Positions 15,639 to 23,706 of a DNA stretch of 24,095 bases are shown here, one piece after another. Both the position numbers and the translations under genes were made by a program. This stretch comes from UBA3263 sp964586765. GTDB lineage: Bacteria; Bacteroidota; Bacteroidia; Bacteroidales; Muribaculaceae. Each line of letters starts with the position of its first letter. Positions within the stretch are counted from its first letter, which is position 1. The stretch lies in NCBI GenBank assembly GCA_964586765.1, contig CAZPHN010000036.1, positions 1-24,095 of the forward strand, read 5' to 3'. A model generated the notes under the pieces. It saw nothing but the letters and a program-made list of their open reading frames with translations, was not told where the DNA came from and did not search any database.

Positions 15639-16925
15639 TTATTCAGTGGTGTCAGTGGGGAGGGGAGTGAGGCGGATGAGTTCGAGTTTGGTTGCGGAAG
15701 AGCGGCTGATATGGAGCGAGTAGGGCGGCAGGATGATGTCATCGCCCTGAGTCGGGATGGCTCCGGTAGCGTTGAGAATGTAGCCGGCAAGGGTTTGGTA
15801 GTCGTCGCTCTCGGGAATGTCGAGACCGAACTGCTCGCGCAGACGGTCTACTTCTATGCGTCCTGAGAACTCAAACGCGCCGTCGGGAAGTCTGCGGGCA
15901 ATGACGTTGTTGCGGTCATGCTCATCCTGAATGTCGCCAAGAATCTCTTCCATGAGGTCCTCGAGTGTGACCATTCCGGCAGTGCCACCAAACTCATCCA
16001 CTACGACCGCCAACGAGCGTTTCTCGGCAAGCAGCCGGCGCATCATTTTATTGGCAAGAAGTGATTCCGGCGCGAAAATTACCGGTTTCAGGTTCTCTTT
16101 CCAATCCATTCCGGAATGTAACAGCTCGGAAACGTGGATATAGCCGAGCACAGTGTCGATATCGTGGCGGTAAACAAGGATTTTAGAGCGGCCGGAGGAG
16201 GTAAAGAGCCGTGACAGCTCATCGCGCGACGTTGTGTCGATATTGACGGCAACGATTTCGTTGCGCGGAATCATGCAGTCGCGCAGGTGTATCGTAGAGA
16301 AATCTATTGCGTTATGGAAAATCTTGACTTCATTTTCAAGCAAAGTGCGCGCCGGCGCGTCAGGCGCGTCCATTGTGCGCTCAATGTATTCGTTGAGTTC
16401 CATAACGCTGAGAGGAGAATCATCGTCATCGGTGCGATGTATGCCGGCAAGACGCATAATTCCGCGCGACAGTGCGGTTGTGAACCATGAAATGGGCCAC
16501 AATATTATATAAAACAGATAAACCGGCACTCCGGTGACACGCAGCGACGTATTGGGGTTGATGCGGAACAGCGTCTTTGGCAGGAACTCACCCGTAATGA
16601 TGATTACAAAGGTGGTTATGAGCGTCTGGACTAACAGTACAAGCAGCTCATTTCCGTGGAACCAAAGGTTTAGCGGCGGTTCGAGCAGTTTAGCGGCAGC
16701 CATACCGTAGATTACAAGGACAATATTGTTGCCGACAAGCATCGTGGTGATGAAAAAGTCCGGACGGGAGAAATAACGGTCTATGATGCGTGCGCTGAGT
16801 CCGCCTTTCTGTGTGTCGAGTTCGGCACGCACTTTATCGGCGGAAACAAAGGCTATTTCCATCCCGGAAAAGATTGCCGAGAGAAACAGCGAACAAATTA
16901 CTATGATAATCCAGTCTATAATCAT
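15639..16925 (-). CDS. CNNM/CorC-type (HlyC/CorC family) transmembrane protein
   Basis: A 428-aa membrane protein. Residues about 1-190 are a DUF21/CNNM transmembrane domain (SAIFSGMEIAFVSADKVRAE, ITGEFLPKTLFRINP). A pair of CBS domains follows (about 205-330, with RDCMIPRNEIVAV and AVVVDEFGGTAGMVTLEDLMEEILGDI), then a CorC/HlyC C-terminal domain (about 345-425). The family includes magnesium/cobalt efflux or homeostasis proteins; in gliding Bacteroidetes a relative is named GldE, but nothing here indicates gliding. It overlaps lptC by 4 nt and closes the operon. Confidence 0.9.
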   Translation of the reverse strand: MIIDWIIIVICSLFLSAIFSGMEIAFVSADKVRAELDTQKGGLSARIIDRYFSRPDFFITTMLVGNNIVLVIYGMAAAKLLEPPLNLWFHGNELLVLLVQTLITTFVIIITGEFLPKTLFRINPNTSLRVTGVPVYLFYIILWPISWFTTALSRGIMRLAGIHRTDDDDSPLSVMELNEYIERTMDAPDAPARTLLENEVKIFHNAIDFSTIHLRDCMIPRNEIVAVNIDTTSRDELSRLFTSSGRSKILVYRHDIDTVLGYIHVSELLHSGMDWKENLKPVIFAPESLLANKMMRRLLAEKRSLAVVVDEFGGTAGMVTLEDLMEEILGDIQDEHDRNNVIARRLPDGAFEFSGRIEVDRLREQFGLDIPESDDYQTLAGYILNATGAIPTQGDDIILPPYSLHISRSSATKLELIRLTPLPTDTTE

Positions 16926-17515
16926 TTTTGAGCGGTAGAAGAGTCGAGAGCGTCTGTCTGCGAGAATCTGAATTGTGAAGTCGGGATGATTCCGGTAGGG
17001 CGGCGCACGGTGTAGGCGGTAATCTGCTCGTTCGATATAAACCCGTAACCTTCAAGAATGCTTCCGGTGCGCTCAATGTGGATAAACGAATCGGAATAGA
17101 CCTTGTGGGCGTTCTGGTCCCAGAACATCTGCTGGGTCATGAATTTATCGCCCTGAATATTCCTCATCCTGACATTGCCGTCAAGCCGCCATAGTTTCAG
17201 TCGGGTAAAATATCGCGCCGTATCTGCCTGAATTGTGGCATCGGCAACCATATTGTCGTCGAATTTCTCTAAATTGAGCCCCTCCGGAAAGAGCCAGAAA
17301 GGTTGGTCGGCTTCATCATACATCTGCCATAACGGCGTTTCGATATGGTAGCGCGTAATGCCCGAGTCAGAAACGAACGAGTTGACCGAGTCGGTCACCA
17401 TTGTAGGTGTCACGTTGCCGTCAGGGGCTTCAGGTCTCGGACCGTCGTCATCATTGCAGGCAACGGTTGCCAGAAGCAGCGATGAGGCTATTATGGCGGG
17501 CAGAGGTGAGCGCAT
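16922..17515 (-). CDS. lptC: LPS-export protein LptC (lipoprotein)
   Basis: A 197-aa predicted lipoprotein: signal peptide with lipobox LATVAC, lipidated Cys20, then an LptC-like beta-jellyroll with the segments SGITRYHIETPLWQMYDE, FWLFPEGLNLEKFD, ATIQADTARYF and LWRLDGNVRMRN. LptC passes lipopolysaccharide from the LptBFG pump to LptA. Bacteroidetes LptC proteins are commonly lipoproteins rather than being anchored by a TM helix. Translation is coupled on both sides: TGATG overlap with the upstream outer-membrane protein gene and a 4-nt overlap with the downstream gene. Confidence 0.88.
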   Translation of the reverse strand: MRSPLPAIIASSLLLATVACNDDDGPRPEAPDGNVTPTMVTDSVNSFVSDSGITRYHIETPLWQMYDEADQPFWLFPEGLNLEKFDDNMVADATIQADTARYFTRLKLWRLDGNVRMRNIQGDKFMTQQMFWDQNAHKVYSDSFIHIERTGSILEGYGFISNEQITAYTVRRPTGIIPTSQFRFSQTDALDSSTAQK

Positions 17516-18756
17516 CAGCGGATTTTTGACGGGAGGAACCAGATTTCGTTAATGGCGATGCCGAGGGTCACCATATAGTAGTTTTCGGTAACCGTGGCGG
17601 CAGGGGTGGTCTCGCGGTGGCGGTATTCAAAGCCGAGGTTGATGGTGGTACGCAGCGGAGTCGGGAAGCCGAAACCGCAGGTCAGTCCCAGTTCGTTAAC
17701 CTTGTTGTCGTTGACAATCATGTAGTCGCGCTGACGGTATGCGCCAATGCGGTAGCTCATGCGCTGGAAATAGTTGCCGCGCTTGGCGGGAGTGAATTCC
17801 GCGCCGATTGAATACTTAGTGCGGTCAGAAAATTTCTGAGCCTGACTGAAGCCCTCTATGCCGGGGAATTTTGACTTGCTCCACGGTTGGAAAGTGTAGT
17901 CAGCGGCAACGAGCAGACGGTCATTCCATTCGTATGCCAGACCTGCGCCGAGGCTCCAAGGCATATCGTAACCTGCCTTTGCCATGTTTATTTCCGGGGT
18001 TGATTGAGCGGTAGCCGTACCTTGCGTAACGTCATAGCGTGTGCCGTAGGCAGTGCCGTGAACCTTGCGCGGAAGGGTAAAAGTCGCGCCTATGCTCAGG
18101 CGGTTAGCCTGATTTACGAGCAGCGAATATTGTGCGCCGAACTGAATGTTATAGTCGCGAATTTTATGAACGCGCTCAAAAAGCGTTACGGAAGCGTTGG
18201 TCGCGGTAGTGTAGACATCGTTTATTACGTTGCCGAACAGATAGCCGCCGCTCAGACCGAGGGTCAACCCCTTGACGGGGCGTGCCGCCCATCCGAGGTA
18301 AACTTCGCTGATGCCGCCCTGACCCTGATAAGAGCCTAAACCGTTGGATATTTCTTTGCCGAACGAGTAGCCCACGGAGCTGAAAGGAAGCAGACCTATC
18401 GACGCGCCCATCCATTTGCCTATAGGAACCTGAATGGTAATATAGTCAAGTCCGCCCTGCGGTTTGGTGACATGATTGTCCTTGTCGTGGGCAAGAAGTC
18501 CTCCGGCATCGACGCCCATGTCGAACAGGAAAGTCATGGAGTCGATTGCCGCAAAGCTGGCAGGGTTCTTGGCATTGATTTTGCCGCGCTTGGAAACGGC
18601 ATAACCGGTGCCGCCCATGGCGCGCTGAGTCGACGAGGTGTGGTCGTTGAGAACGCCGTAGCCAATCATGGAATATGGCGACGTTTCCTGAGCGGAAACG
18701 CTCAGACCTATACCTATAAGGGCTAAAACGAGAATGTGACGCAAGGAGTGTTTCAT
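17515..18756 (-). CDS. Outer-membrane beta-barrel protein of the LptC/CoaX operon
   Basis: A 413-aa protein with a clear signal peptide (MKHSLRHILVLALIGIGLSVSAQ) and a mature part of alternating strands rich in Gly, Tyr and Phe. Early segments (SPYSMIGYGVLNDHTSSTQRAMGGTGYAV and KINAKNPASFAAI) resemble OmpP1/FadL- or PorV-like barrels of Bacteroidetes. The C-terminus ends in barrel-like strands. It lies 2 nt after the coaX stop and overlaps lptC by 1 nt. The substrate is unknown; the position suggests a housekeeping envelope role. Confidence 0.8.
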   Translation of the reverse strand: MKHSLRHILVLALIGIGLSVSAQETSPYSMIGYGVLNDHTSSTQRAMGGTGYAVSKRGKINAKNPASFAAIDSMTFLFDMGVDAGGLLAHDKDNHVTKPQGGLDYITIQVPIGKWMGASIGLLPFSSVGYSFGKEISNGLGSYQGQGGISEVYLGWAARPVKGLTLGLSGGYLFGNVINDVYTTATNASVTLFERVHKIRDYNIQFGAQYSLLVNQANRLSIGATFTLPRKVHGTAYGTRYDVTQGTATAQSTPEINMAKAGYDMPWSLGAGLAYEWNDRLLVAADYTFQPWSKSKFPGIEGFSQAQKFSDRTKYSIGAEFTPAKRGNYFQRMSYRIGAYRQRDYMIVNDNKVNELGLTCGFGFPTPLRTTINLGFEYRHRETTPAATVTENYYMVTLGIAINEIWFLPSKIR

Positions 18757-18758
18757 CT

Positions 18759-19496
18759 TCAGTTGGAGGTATTGTAACTTAAAATGCGGAAGAGTCCGCG
18801 GTTGACGAGGTGAGGGTGGATTTCATATGTTACTTCCGGCGGGAGCAGCGCGGCTATCTCCGGAGCCCATCCGCCCGAAAGTATCAGGCGGCGGTTCTTT
18901 CCGAAACCGCTGTAAAGCATCAGCTCGGCAACGACGCCCTGCATCGCTCCGGAGCGCATTGCCTCCTCTGTAGTCGTGCCGAAACGGGATATGTTGTCGA
19001 AGTGACCGCTGACAAGAGGCAGACGTGCCGTATAGTGATGGAGCGCGCGGAGTCTCATGCCGGGACCGCAGGCAATGTTGCCGCCAAGAAACTCGCCCGA
19101 GGCAGACACAAAGTCATAGGTACACGCCGTGCCGATATCGGCAACAAGCAAGTCCTCGCCCGGATTGAGTGAGGATGCGCCCACGGCGGCTGCGAGCCTG
19201 TCGGCTCCGAGGGTCTGCGGCGTACCGTAGAGGTTTTTAAGCGGCACCGGGGTTTCCGGGGTCAGGACCATCTGGACGGGCGCATCCGTAATCTCCATCA
19301 GCGCGCTCAGGTTTCCGCCGGATACGGAACAACCCACGGCAGCTGAAATGTCCAGCCCCTCCATGGTGCGCTTGAGTAGCGACATTGCCGACGCTCCGCG
19401 CAAAACCGCACAGCAGCACTCCTCGCCGCTTTCAGCGTCAAATCCCACCATCTTGGTGGAACTGTTGCCTTGGTCAAATGTGAGGATTACACTCAT
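18759..19496 (-). CDS. coaX: Type III pantothenate kinase
   Basis: A 245-aa cytosolic enzyme catalysing the first step of coenzyme A synthesis from pantothenate. The ASKHA-fold motifs are present: DQGNSSTK with Asp8 (phosphate 1), YGTPQTLGADR with Asp99 (pantothenate binding/catalysis), VADIGTACTYDFV with Asp120 (phosphate 2), and GGNIACGPGM. The length is normal. It overlaps the upstream small membrane-protein gene by 4 nt. Confidence 0.95.
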   Translation of the reverse strand: MSVILTFDQGNSSTKMVGFDAESGEECCCAVLRGASAMSLLKRTMEGLDISAAVGCSVSGGNLSALMEITDAPVQMVLTPETPVPLKNLYGTPQTLGADRLAAAVGASSLNPGEDLLVADIGTACTYDFVSASGEFLGGNIACGPGMRLRALHHYTARLPLVSGHFDNISRFGTTTEEAMRSGAMQGVVAELMLYSGFGKNRRLILSGGWAPEIAALLPPEVTYEIHPHLVNRGLFRILSYNTSN

Positions 19497-19861
19497 TTAC
19501 GAGCCTGTTTTGCAGCAATGATGTTGATGGAGAGCGAACTGTAAATCTGGATGGCTGCGCCGGCAAGCGTAAATGCCAGCCAGTCTCTCAGCTGCGGTGC
19601 CGAATAGAAGGCGAAAAAGGCTGCTACGCAAAATAAAAGCGAACTCCATGACTCAAGGCGCATCAGACGCTTGATGCGTACCGGAGTGCCCTGAGGGGCT
19701 GACGGCTCAAAGAGCCGCGCAAGCAGAGTCAAAGCCGCGCCTGCGGCATAAATATATCGGAAAGTATATCCGAACGGATTATTGGTCATTATTGGAATCA
19801 GCACTCCGGCAACAATCGCCAAGAGACCGACAATAAGCATAATTGGAGCGAATTTCTTCAT
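19493..19861 (-). CDS. Small four-helix membrane protein of unknown function
   Basis: A 122-aa protein with four hydrophobic segments (about 5-25, 34-50, 72-88 and 92-115) and a basic loop (RIKRLMRLESW) between helices 2 and 3. I do not recognise a named family. It starts 5 nt after the divIC-like stop and overlaps coaX by 4 nt, so it is firmly part of this operon. Confidence 0.8.
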   Translation of the reverse strand: MKKFAPIMLIVGLLAIVAGVLIPIMTNNPFGYTFRYIYAAGAALTLLARLFEPSAPQGTPVRIKRLMRLESWSSLLFCVAAFFAFYSAPQLRDWLAFTLAGAAIQIYSSLSINIIAAKQARK

Positions 19862-19866
19862 TTCTT

Positions 19867-20148
19867 TCAGTCAAAAATATAGACATCCTCGCTGGGACGT
19901 TGCATATGATAATGTTCGCGCACAATTCGCTCCAGCTCCTCCGGATTGGAGTCCAAGCGGCGGTTAAGTTGCTCATAATGGCGCAAAGTGTCCTCACATT
20001 GCGCTATCTTGTTCTGCAGCGAGCGTATTTCCGCCGCATAATCCATTGACTGCATGACGGAATTCTCGTTAAAGAACAGGACATAAGCCACAAAAGCCAC
20101 CACAATAAGCAGCGGAAGCGATATATAGCGTTTCATCCATTTAATCAT
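19867..20148 (-). CDS. FtsB/DivIC-like septum formation initiator
   Basis: A 93-aa bitopic protein: a short cytoplasmic end, one TM helix (about 8-24, SLPLLIVVAFVAYVLFF), then a coiled coil (AEIRSLQNKIAQCEDTLRHYEQLNRRL) and the family ending PEELERIVREHYHMQRPSEDVYIFD. These proteins form part of the FtsQLB-type divisome complex. The frame is open to 20211, but the region above 20154 contains the promoter, so the start is MIKWMKRY at 20148, or the second ATG at 20136, which would give a 17-nt leader. It heads the coaX-lptC operon. Confidence 0.88.
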   Translation of the reverse strand: MIKWMKRYISLPLLIVVAFVAYVLFFNENSVMQSMDYAAEIRSLQNKIAQCEDTLRHYEQLNRRLDSNPEELERIVREHYHMQRPSEDVYIFD

Positions 20149-20153
20149 AGGTG

Positions 20154-20180
20154 CAAAGGTAAGCAAATTAAATGAAAAAA
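20154..20180 (-). promoter_or_regulatory. divIC-operon promoter module
   Basis: On the minus strand a TTTTTTCATT tract (20180-20171) leads to GCTTACCTTTG, with a perfect -7 box TACCTTTG at 20161-20154. The ATG at 20148 is 5 nt away. Apart from two positions, a 27-nt stretch matches that upstream of ftsX. Confidence 0.6.
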
Positions 20181-20263
20181 TGAAAAATTGCGGCTCATGT
20201 TTTTTCGCCAACCTCTAAACTCTATTTATAACGCGGAGTTTCGCCGCCTGATTTATTCCGGAC

Positions 20264-23047
20264 TCATCCGGGACGTTTGGAGAAAGAAAACTGATATTGG
20301 ATGTGGAGCAAAGCATATTGCCCTATGGTATTGCGCCGAGTCTCCGTAATTCCCTGAGCATTCACAACGCGATTGATATTGGATAGTTGTCCGAGCATAT
20401 CAAAGCCGTCAAGTCTGACTATCCACTCCTTTTTCTTGCCGAAACTGTTCTGGACAGACGCATTCCATATCAGGCTGTTTTTATTCATTGTCGGATCTGA
20501 ATAGCCCGTCCGGACAAAGTAACTCAGCGCGGTTTCAATGTAGAACCCGATAGGGAGTTTTACCCACCCGTTTACTCCGAAAGTGCCATTGAATCCGTTT
20601 GTACGGATAAAGGAATCGAGATTGCCTCGCGTCATAAGCTCGCGCATGGAGACAAATCCCCTGACAGAGAATTTATTATTGGTATACTTTAGTGAAAGTG
20701 ATGTGTTCAGGTTGGTGGAGCGGACTATACTTTTCACTAAGTCGGTTTCGATAGCGGAGAATGCTACACTGCGATTCAACGAAGAGCCGATACTTCCGTT
20801 AAACATCCATCTTTTGGACGCTCCGAATCCTTGGTAATAGTTTGCCGACGCAGAGAAAAAGCGGTTGCCGTCAATGTTTTGGGTCGAAACCGTCGTGACG
20901 CCGTTCAGCGGGTTATACTCAATGGCATCAACCAACGCATTTTTTGTTTCAGAATAACTTACGTTGATACGGTATTCCTGCTGTTTGGCGGTGTTGAGTT
21001 TAGAGAAACGGATATTGCCTCTGTTTGTGCTGGCATTGGCGAGCCGTGGATTACCCTTGCGTATGGTCATAAGGTTTGAATCATCCACAAAATCCAGTAA
21101 TTGAGTCGCCGATGGAGTAACGGTCGTATGTAGGTATTCTGCGGTAAACCATTTCCAGCGCAGGGTTGCGCTCGGGTCAAAAGCAATTGAATTTCGGTCA
21201 ATTGCGTTAGCGCGGGTGTCAGCCATCCTGTCGCCAATCCATGTTAGCGGGAGGTTTAACTCTATATTTACCTTTCCAAGTGCACCTGACGCGTAAACCT
21301 TGGCTATGTGCTGGCGAGTTATGGTGTTTGAAATGTAACTTTGCTTCAGGTCAGATATTAGCGTTATAGTATCGGTATATGCCGGAATCTGTTCCATTAT
21401 GGAATCAGGCAGATAGTGGCTTAAGTCGCGCCGGTCATTGCTGTTAAGCCATCGGAATTCATATCCCGGTTTTACGGTTAGACCAATCGGGAAAACGTGT
21501 TCATATTGTGCTGAGGCATCTGCCGCCGAACGGTATTTGGGCGAATGGTTATGGTCATTGAGAATGGCTGTGACGTCACTCGAAACGCGGTTGCTTACCG
21601 ACCACTGGGTGAGTCTGTCCCTGTTATGCGTTCCATCTATCTGAATATGCAGTATGTCCTTATTGTAAGGCATCCTGATTTCCATCTTTTCATATCCGCG
21701 TATGTCCCATGACGAGGACGTCCCGCTTGTTGCCGTTAAATATCTATTGATGAAGCGGCTGTCGGTCTGGTCAATTTGTTCCAAGAAATCGTCGCCATAG
21801 TTGGCGCGGGAATTGCTGCTGCCATGTGACTTTGTGCGTCCTATGCCTCCTTCAAGCCTTGTCAATGAGTAGACTTTCTTGAATCGGAATTGAGCTCCGA
21901 GGCTTAGGTTTAATCCCCCCTGTGTTAACTTTGAGTCGGATAGTGACCGTGAGTAGTAGACTACGTTTTCCGGCAGGAAATTCGTCGAGTTTGTCCGTGT
22001 CTCGTTGTGATTGGAATTGGAGAAACCCGTTAGCATCAAATCGAATACCCGGCGACGGTCATTGGTGGAATTGTATAGGTTGACGCCGGCAGTGCGATAG
22101 GTCGTCTCATCGGTCATCAGGGCATTGGAATTCCATATGTTTTCATTTTGTTGCGGAGATCTCGCTGCGCCCACATTATTGACATTACCATAGACTCCAA
22201 TGGAAGTTAAATCATCAAATCGGGATAGGAAACCTCTGGCTGAATACCGCTTATGAGTGCCCGCAGCTAAGTCTGCGTTTGCCATGTACATTCCCATAAA
22301 CTCCTTTTTCAGCTTGACATCCATTACCAGCGGGTCTGATTTCCTGTCAGCCTCCGTGCGCTCCCTCAGATAAGCCGAGTCTCCTTCGCGCCTATATACC
22401 TGAACCTGATTTACCGTATATGCAGGTAGATTCTGCAGGGCTACCATAGGATTTCCGGCAAAAAAGTCCTTCCCGTTGATTAACAGACTGCTTACAAATT
22501 CGCCATTGACCGTTATCTGACCTTGCGCGTTTAATTTCGCGCCGGGCAGTTGTTCAATGAGTTTATCAAGCATGGAGCCGTCGGCAAGCTGAAAAGCCGT
22601 TGCATTATATACTATGGTATCTCCCGCCATAACCATCTTGACTTTAGAAGCCACCACTTCAACCTGATCCAATGCTATTTCCTTGTCAAGATGTATCGTT
22701 CCCAAATCCAAACGGGAATTATCTTTTTCCAATGTAAACGGAACATCTTTTGCGCAGAATCCAACGGCTGATAGCCTGAGGTTATAATCTCCTGTACCAT
22801 TCACTGCAAAATTGAAATCTCCAAAACTGAACATTCTACGACCATTCCATTCGGTAACACGGCTTGGCTCAAACATCGAAACGACCACCGAATCAGACGC
22901 ATTCGTAACCGTCAGAGTCAACGAATCCGGCTGCTGATTTGACAGGGATTCCAAGACTTTAACGCTGACAATGGATTTTGCCGACAGAACCCAGTTTAAA
23001 TTTACGATAACGGTGACCGCCAGACAGATTATGCGTAGATATGTCAT
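20264..23047 (-). CDS. Second TonB-plug outer-membrane beta-barrel protein
   Basis: A 927-aa paralogue of the 8082-11048 protein, with signal peptide MTYLRIICLAVTVIVNLNWVLSA, an N-terminal beta-sandwich (about 25-120), a plug-like domain (EVVASKVKMVMAGDTIVYNATAF, then GSMLDKLIEQLPGAK and LLINGKDFFAGNP) and a long barrel ending HIQYQFSFSKRPG. The C-terminal blocks of the two proteins align well (DGYDILGQIKNV with DGFDMLGQLSNI; GRTETWRNTLPRYFLF with GITETRRNTIGQYALL). No TonB box and no cognate SusD-like lipoprotein are visible, so it is not a SusCD pair. It stands alone between the divIC operon and a repeat-rich gap. Confidence 0.86.
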   Translation of the reverse strand: MTYLRIICLAVTVIVNLNWVLSAKSIVSVKVLESLSNQQPDSLTLTVTNASDSVVVSMFEPSRVTEWNGRRMFSFGDFNFAVNGTGDYNLRLSAVGFCAKDVPFTLEKDNSRLDLGTIHLDKEIALDQVEVVASKVKMVMAGDTIVYNATAFQLADGSMLDKLIEQLPGAKLNAQGQITVNGEFVSSLLINGKDFFAGNPMVALQNLPAYTVNQVQVYRREGDSAYLRERTEADRKSDPLVMDVKLKKEFMGMYMANADLAAGTHKRYSARGFLSRFDDLTSIGVYGNVNNVGAARSPQQNENIWNSNALMTDETTYRTAGVNLYNSTNDRRRVFDLMLTGFSNSNHNETRTNSTNFLPENVVYYSRSLSDSKLTQGGLNLSLGAQFRFKKVYSLTRLEGGIGRTKSHGSSNSRANYGDDFLEQIDQTDSRFINRYLTATSGTSSSWDIRGYEKMEIRMPYNKDILHIQIDGTHNRDRLTQWSVSNRVSSDVTAILNDHNHSPKYRSAADASAQYEHVFPIGLTVKPGYEFRWLNSNDRRDLSHYLPDSIMEQIPAYTDTITLISDLKQSYISNTITRQHIAKVYASGALGKVNIELNLPLTWIGDRMADTRANAIDRNSIAFDPSATLRWKWFTAEYLHTTVTPSATQLLDFVDDSNLMTIRKGNPRLANASTNRGNIRFSKLNTAKQQEYRINVSYSETKNALVDAIEYNPLNGVTTVSTQNIDGNRFFSASANYYQGFGASKRWMFNGSIGSSLNRSVAFSAIETDLVKSIVRSTNLNTSLSLKYTNNKFSVRGFVSMRELMTRGNLDSFIRTNGFNGTFGVNGWVKLPIGFYIETALSYFVRTGYSDPTMNKNSLIWNASVQNSFGKKKEWIVRLDGFDMLGQLSNINRVVNAQGITETRRNTIGQYALLHIQYQFSFSKRPG

Positions 23048-23098
23048 ATTAATACGGTTTAATAACTAAAGCAAAAGCATATTAATCAAATGAGGCTG

Positions 23099-23129
23099 CA
23101 AATATATAAAAAGTTTTTATAATATGCAA
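23099..23129 (-). promoter_or_regulatory. Promoter of the second outer-membrane barrel gene
   Basis: On the minus strand TTG (23129-23127), a 20-nt spacer, then TATATTTG (23106-23099), a perfect -7 box. The leader would be about 45 nt. The -7 sequence and spacing equal those of the paralogue at 8027-8058. Confidence 0.65.
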
Positions 23130-23354
23130 CTGCTGACAGTGTATCTCCCGGGGAGTTCAGCCGCCGGGAGGGTTGCGATGAGTGATGATAAAGATATTTT
23201 ACGTTTCATATTTCGGAAAAGATTTGTTTGGCACAAAGTTGGACATTTTCGGCTTGCCGACAAAGAAAAATGGTCAAAAAATAATCTATCATTTTCGCTC
23301 ATAATCACCTGATAATCAATAGTAATAAATTCCCCAATCTATCACATGAGCCTG

Positions 23355-23471
23355 TTAGGTGAAAATGTCGTCCATCTCTGATAATAGTGCCGGATTGGCT
23401 TTTGCAATTTTTCGCTTGATGGATGATTTTGCGTTATAGATTGATTGCGGCTTTATGGATAAGATGAAAGT
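23355..23471 (-). pseudogene. Possible C-terminal gene relic next to the palindrome cluster
   Basis: The minus strand encodes an open stretch ending in a TAA at 23357-23355, reading TFILSIKPQSIYNAKSSIKR and then KIAKANPALLSEMDDIFT. Its composition looks like real protein and recalls the recognition-helix ending (PQSIYNxxSxIKRK) of Bacteroidetes regulator C-termini; this is an impression only. The frame runs back to 23471, exactly where the first palindrome begins, with no start codon or promoter, as if the rest of the gene had been lost. Confidence 0.35.
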
Positions 23472-23666
23472 GTGCCGGAGGCACGATATCATCATTAACC
23501 CCCGGCTTCAGCCGGGGGAAGAAGGCGAGAAGGCATGAAAGTCCCGGAAGGACGTTTAATGTGTTGTCCACTAATCATTAAACGTCCCGCCGGGACTATC
23601 GATAGTTTTATGCAACAACCCCGGGCTATAGCCCTGGGTTTACTTACAAAGGTGTGCCTCCGGCAC
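23472..23666. repeat. REP/BIME-like cluster of palindromes
   Basis: Five nested palindromic units. GTGCCGGAGGCAC (23472-23484) recurs inverted at 23654-23666 as GTGCCTCCGGCAC and bounds the cluster. CCCCCGGCT/AGCCGGGGG (23499-23507 and 23510-23518) is a perfect 9-bp hairpin. 23540-23561 and 23576-23597 form a 22-bp inverted repeat with two mismatches. 23617-23640 is a near-perfect palindrome centred on GGGCTATAGCCC. Such clusters resemble REP/BIME elements mobilised by REP-associated transposases, none of which is in the window; a terminator role for the S9 peptidase gene is possible. Confidence 0.65.
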
Positions 23667-23706
23667 TAAAATGCTTTTTGACACAGCCTCTTTTGTATTT
23701 TGCATT

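Larger units (their letters stand above)
23048..23706. other. 659-nt gap without an intact gene
   Basis: Reading leftwards from the S9 peptidase gene, it contains a palindrome cluster (23472-23666), a possible gene remnant (23355-23471), about 180 nt in which I see nothing recognisable (23172-23354), an inverted repeat (CTCCCGG at 23145-23151 with CCGGGAG at 23164-23170) and the promoter of the outer-membrane gene (23099-23129). Confidence 0.7.

Noticed and set aside
23124..23312. 62-codon plus-strand frame in the intergenic gap
   Set aside because: It overlaps the promoter of the outer-membrane gene, has no promoter or motif, and looks like random translation.
23472..23666. CRISPR array
   Set aside because: The repeats are different palindromes in inverted orientation, not equal direct repeats with uniform spacers, and no cas gene is present.
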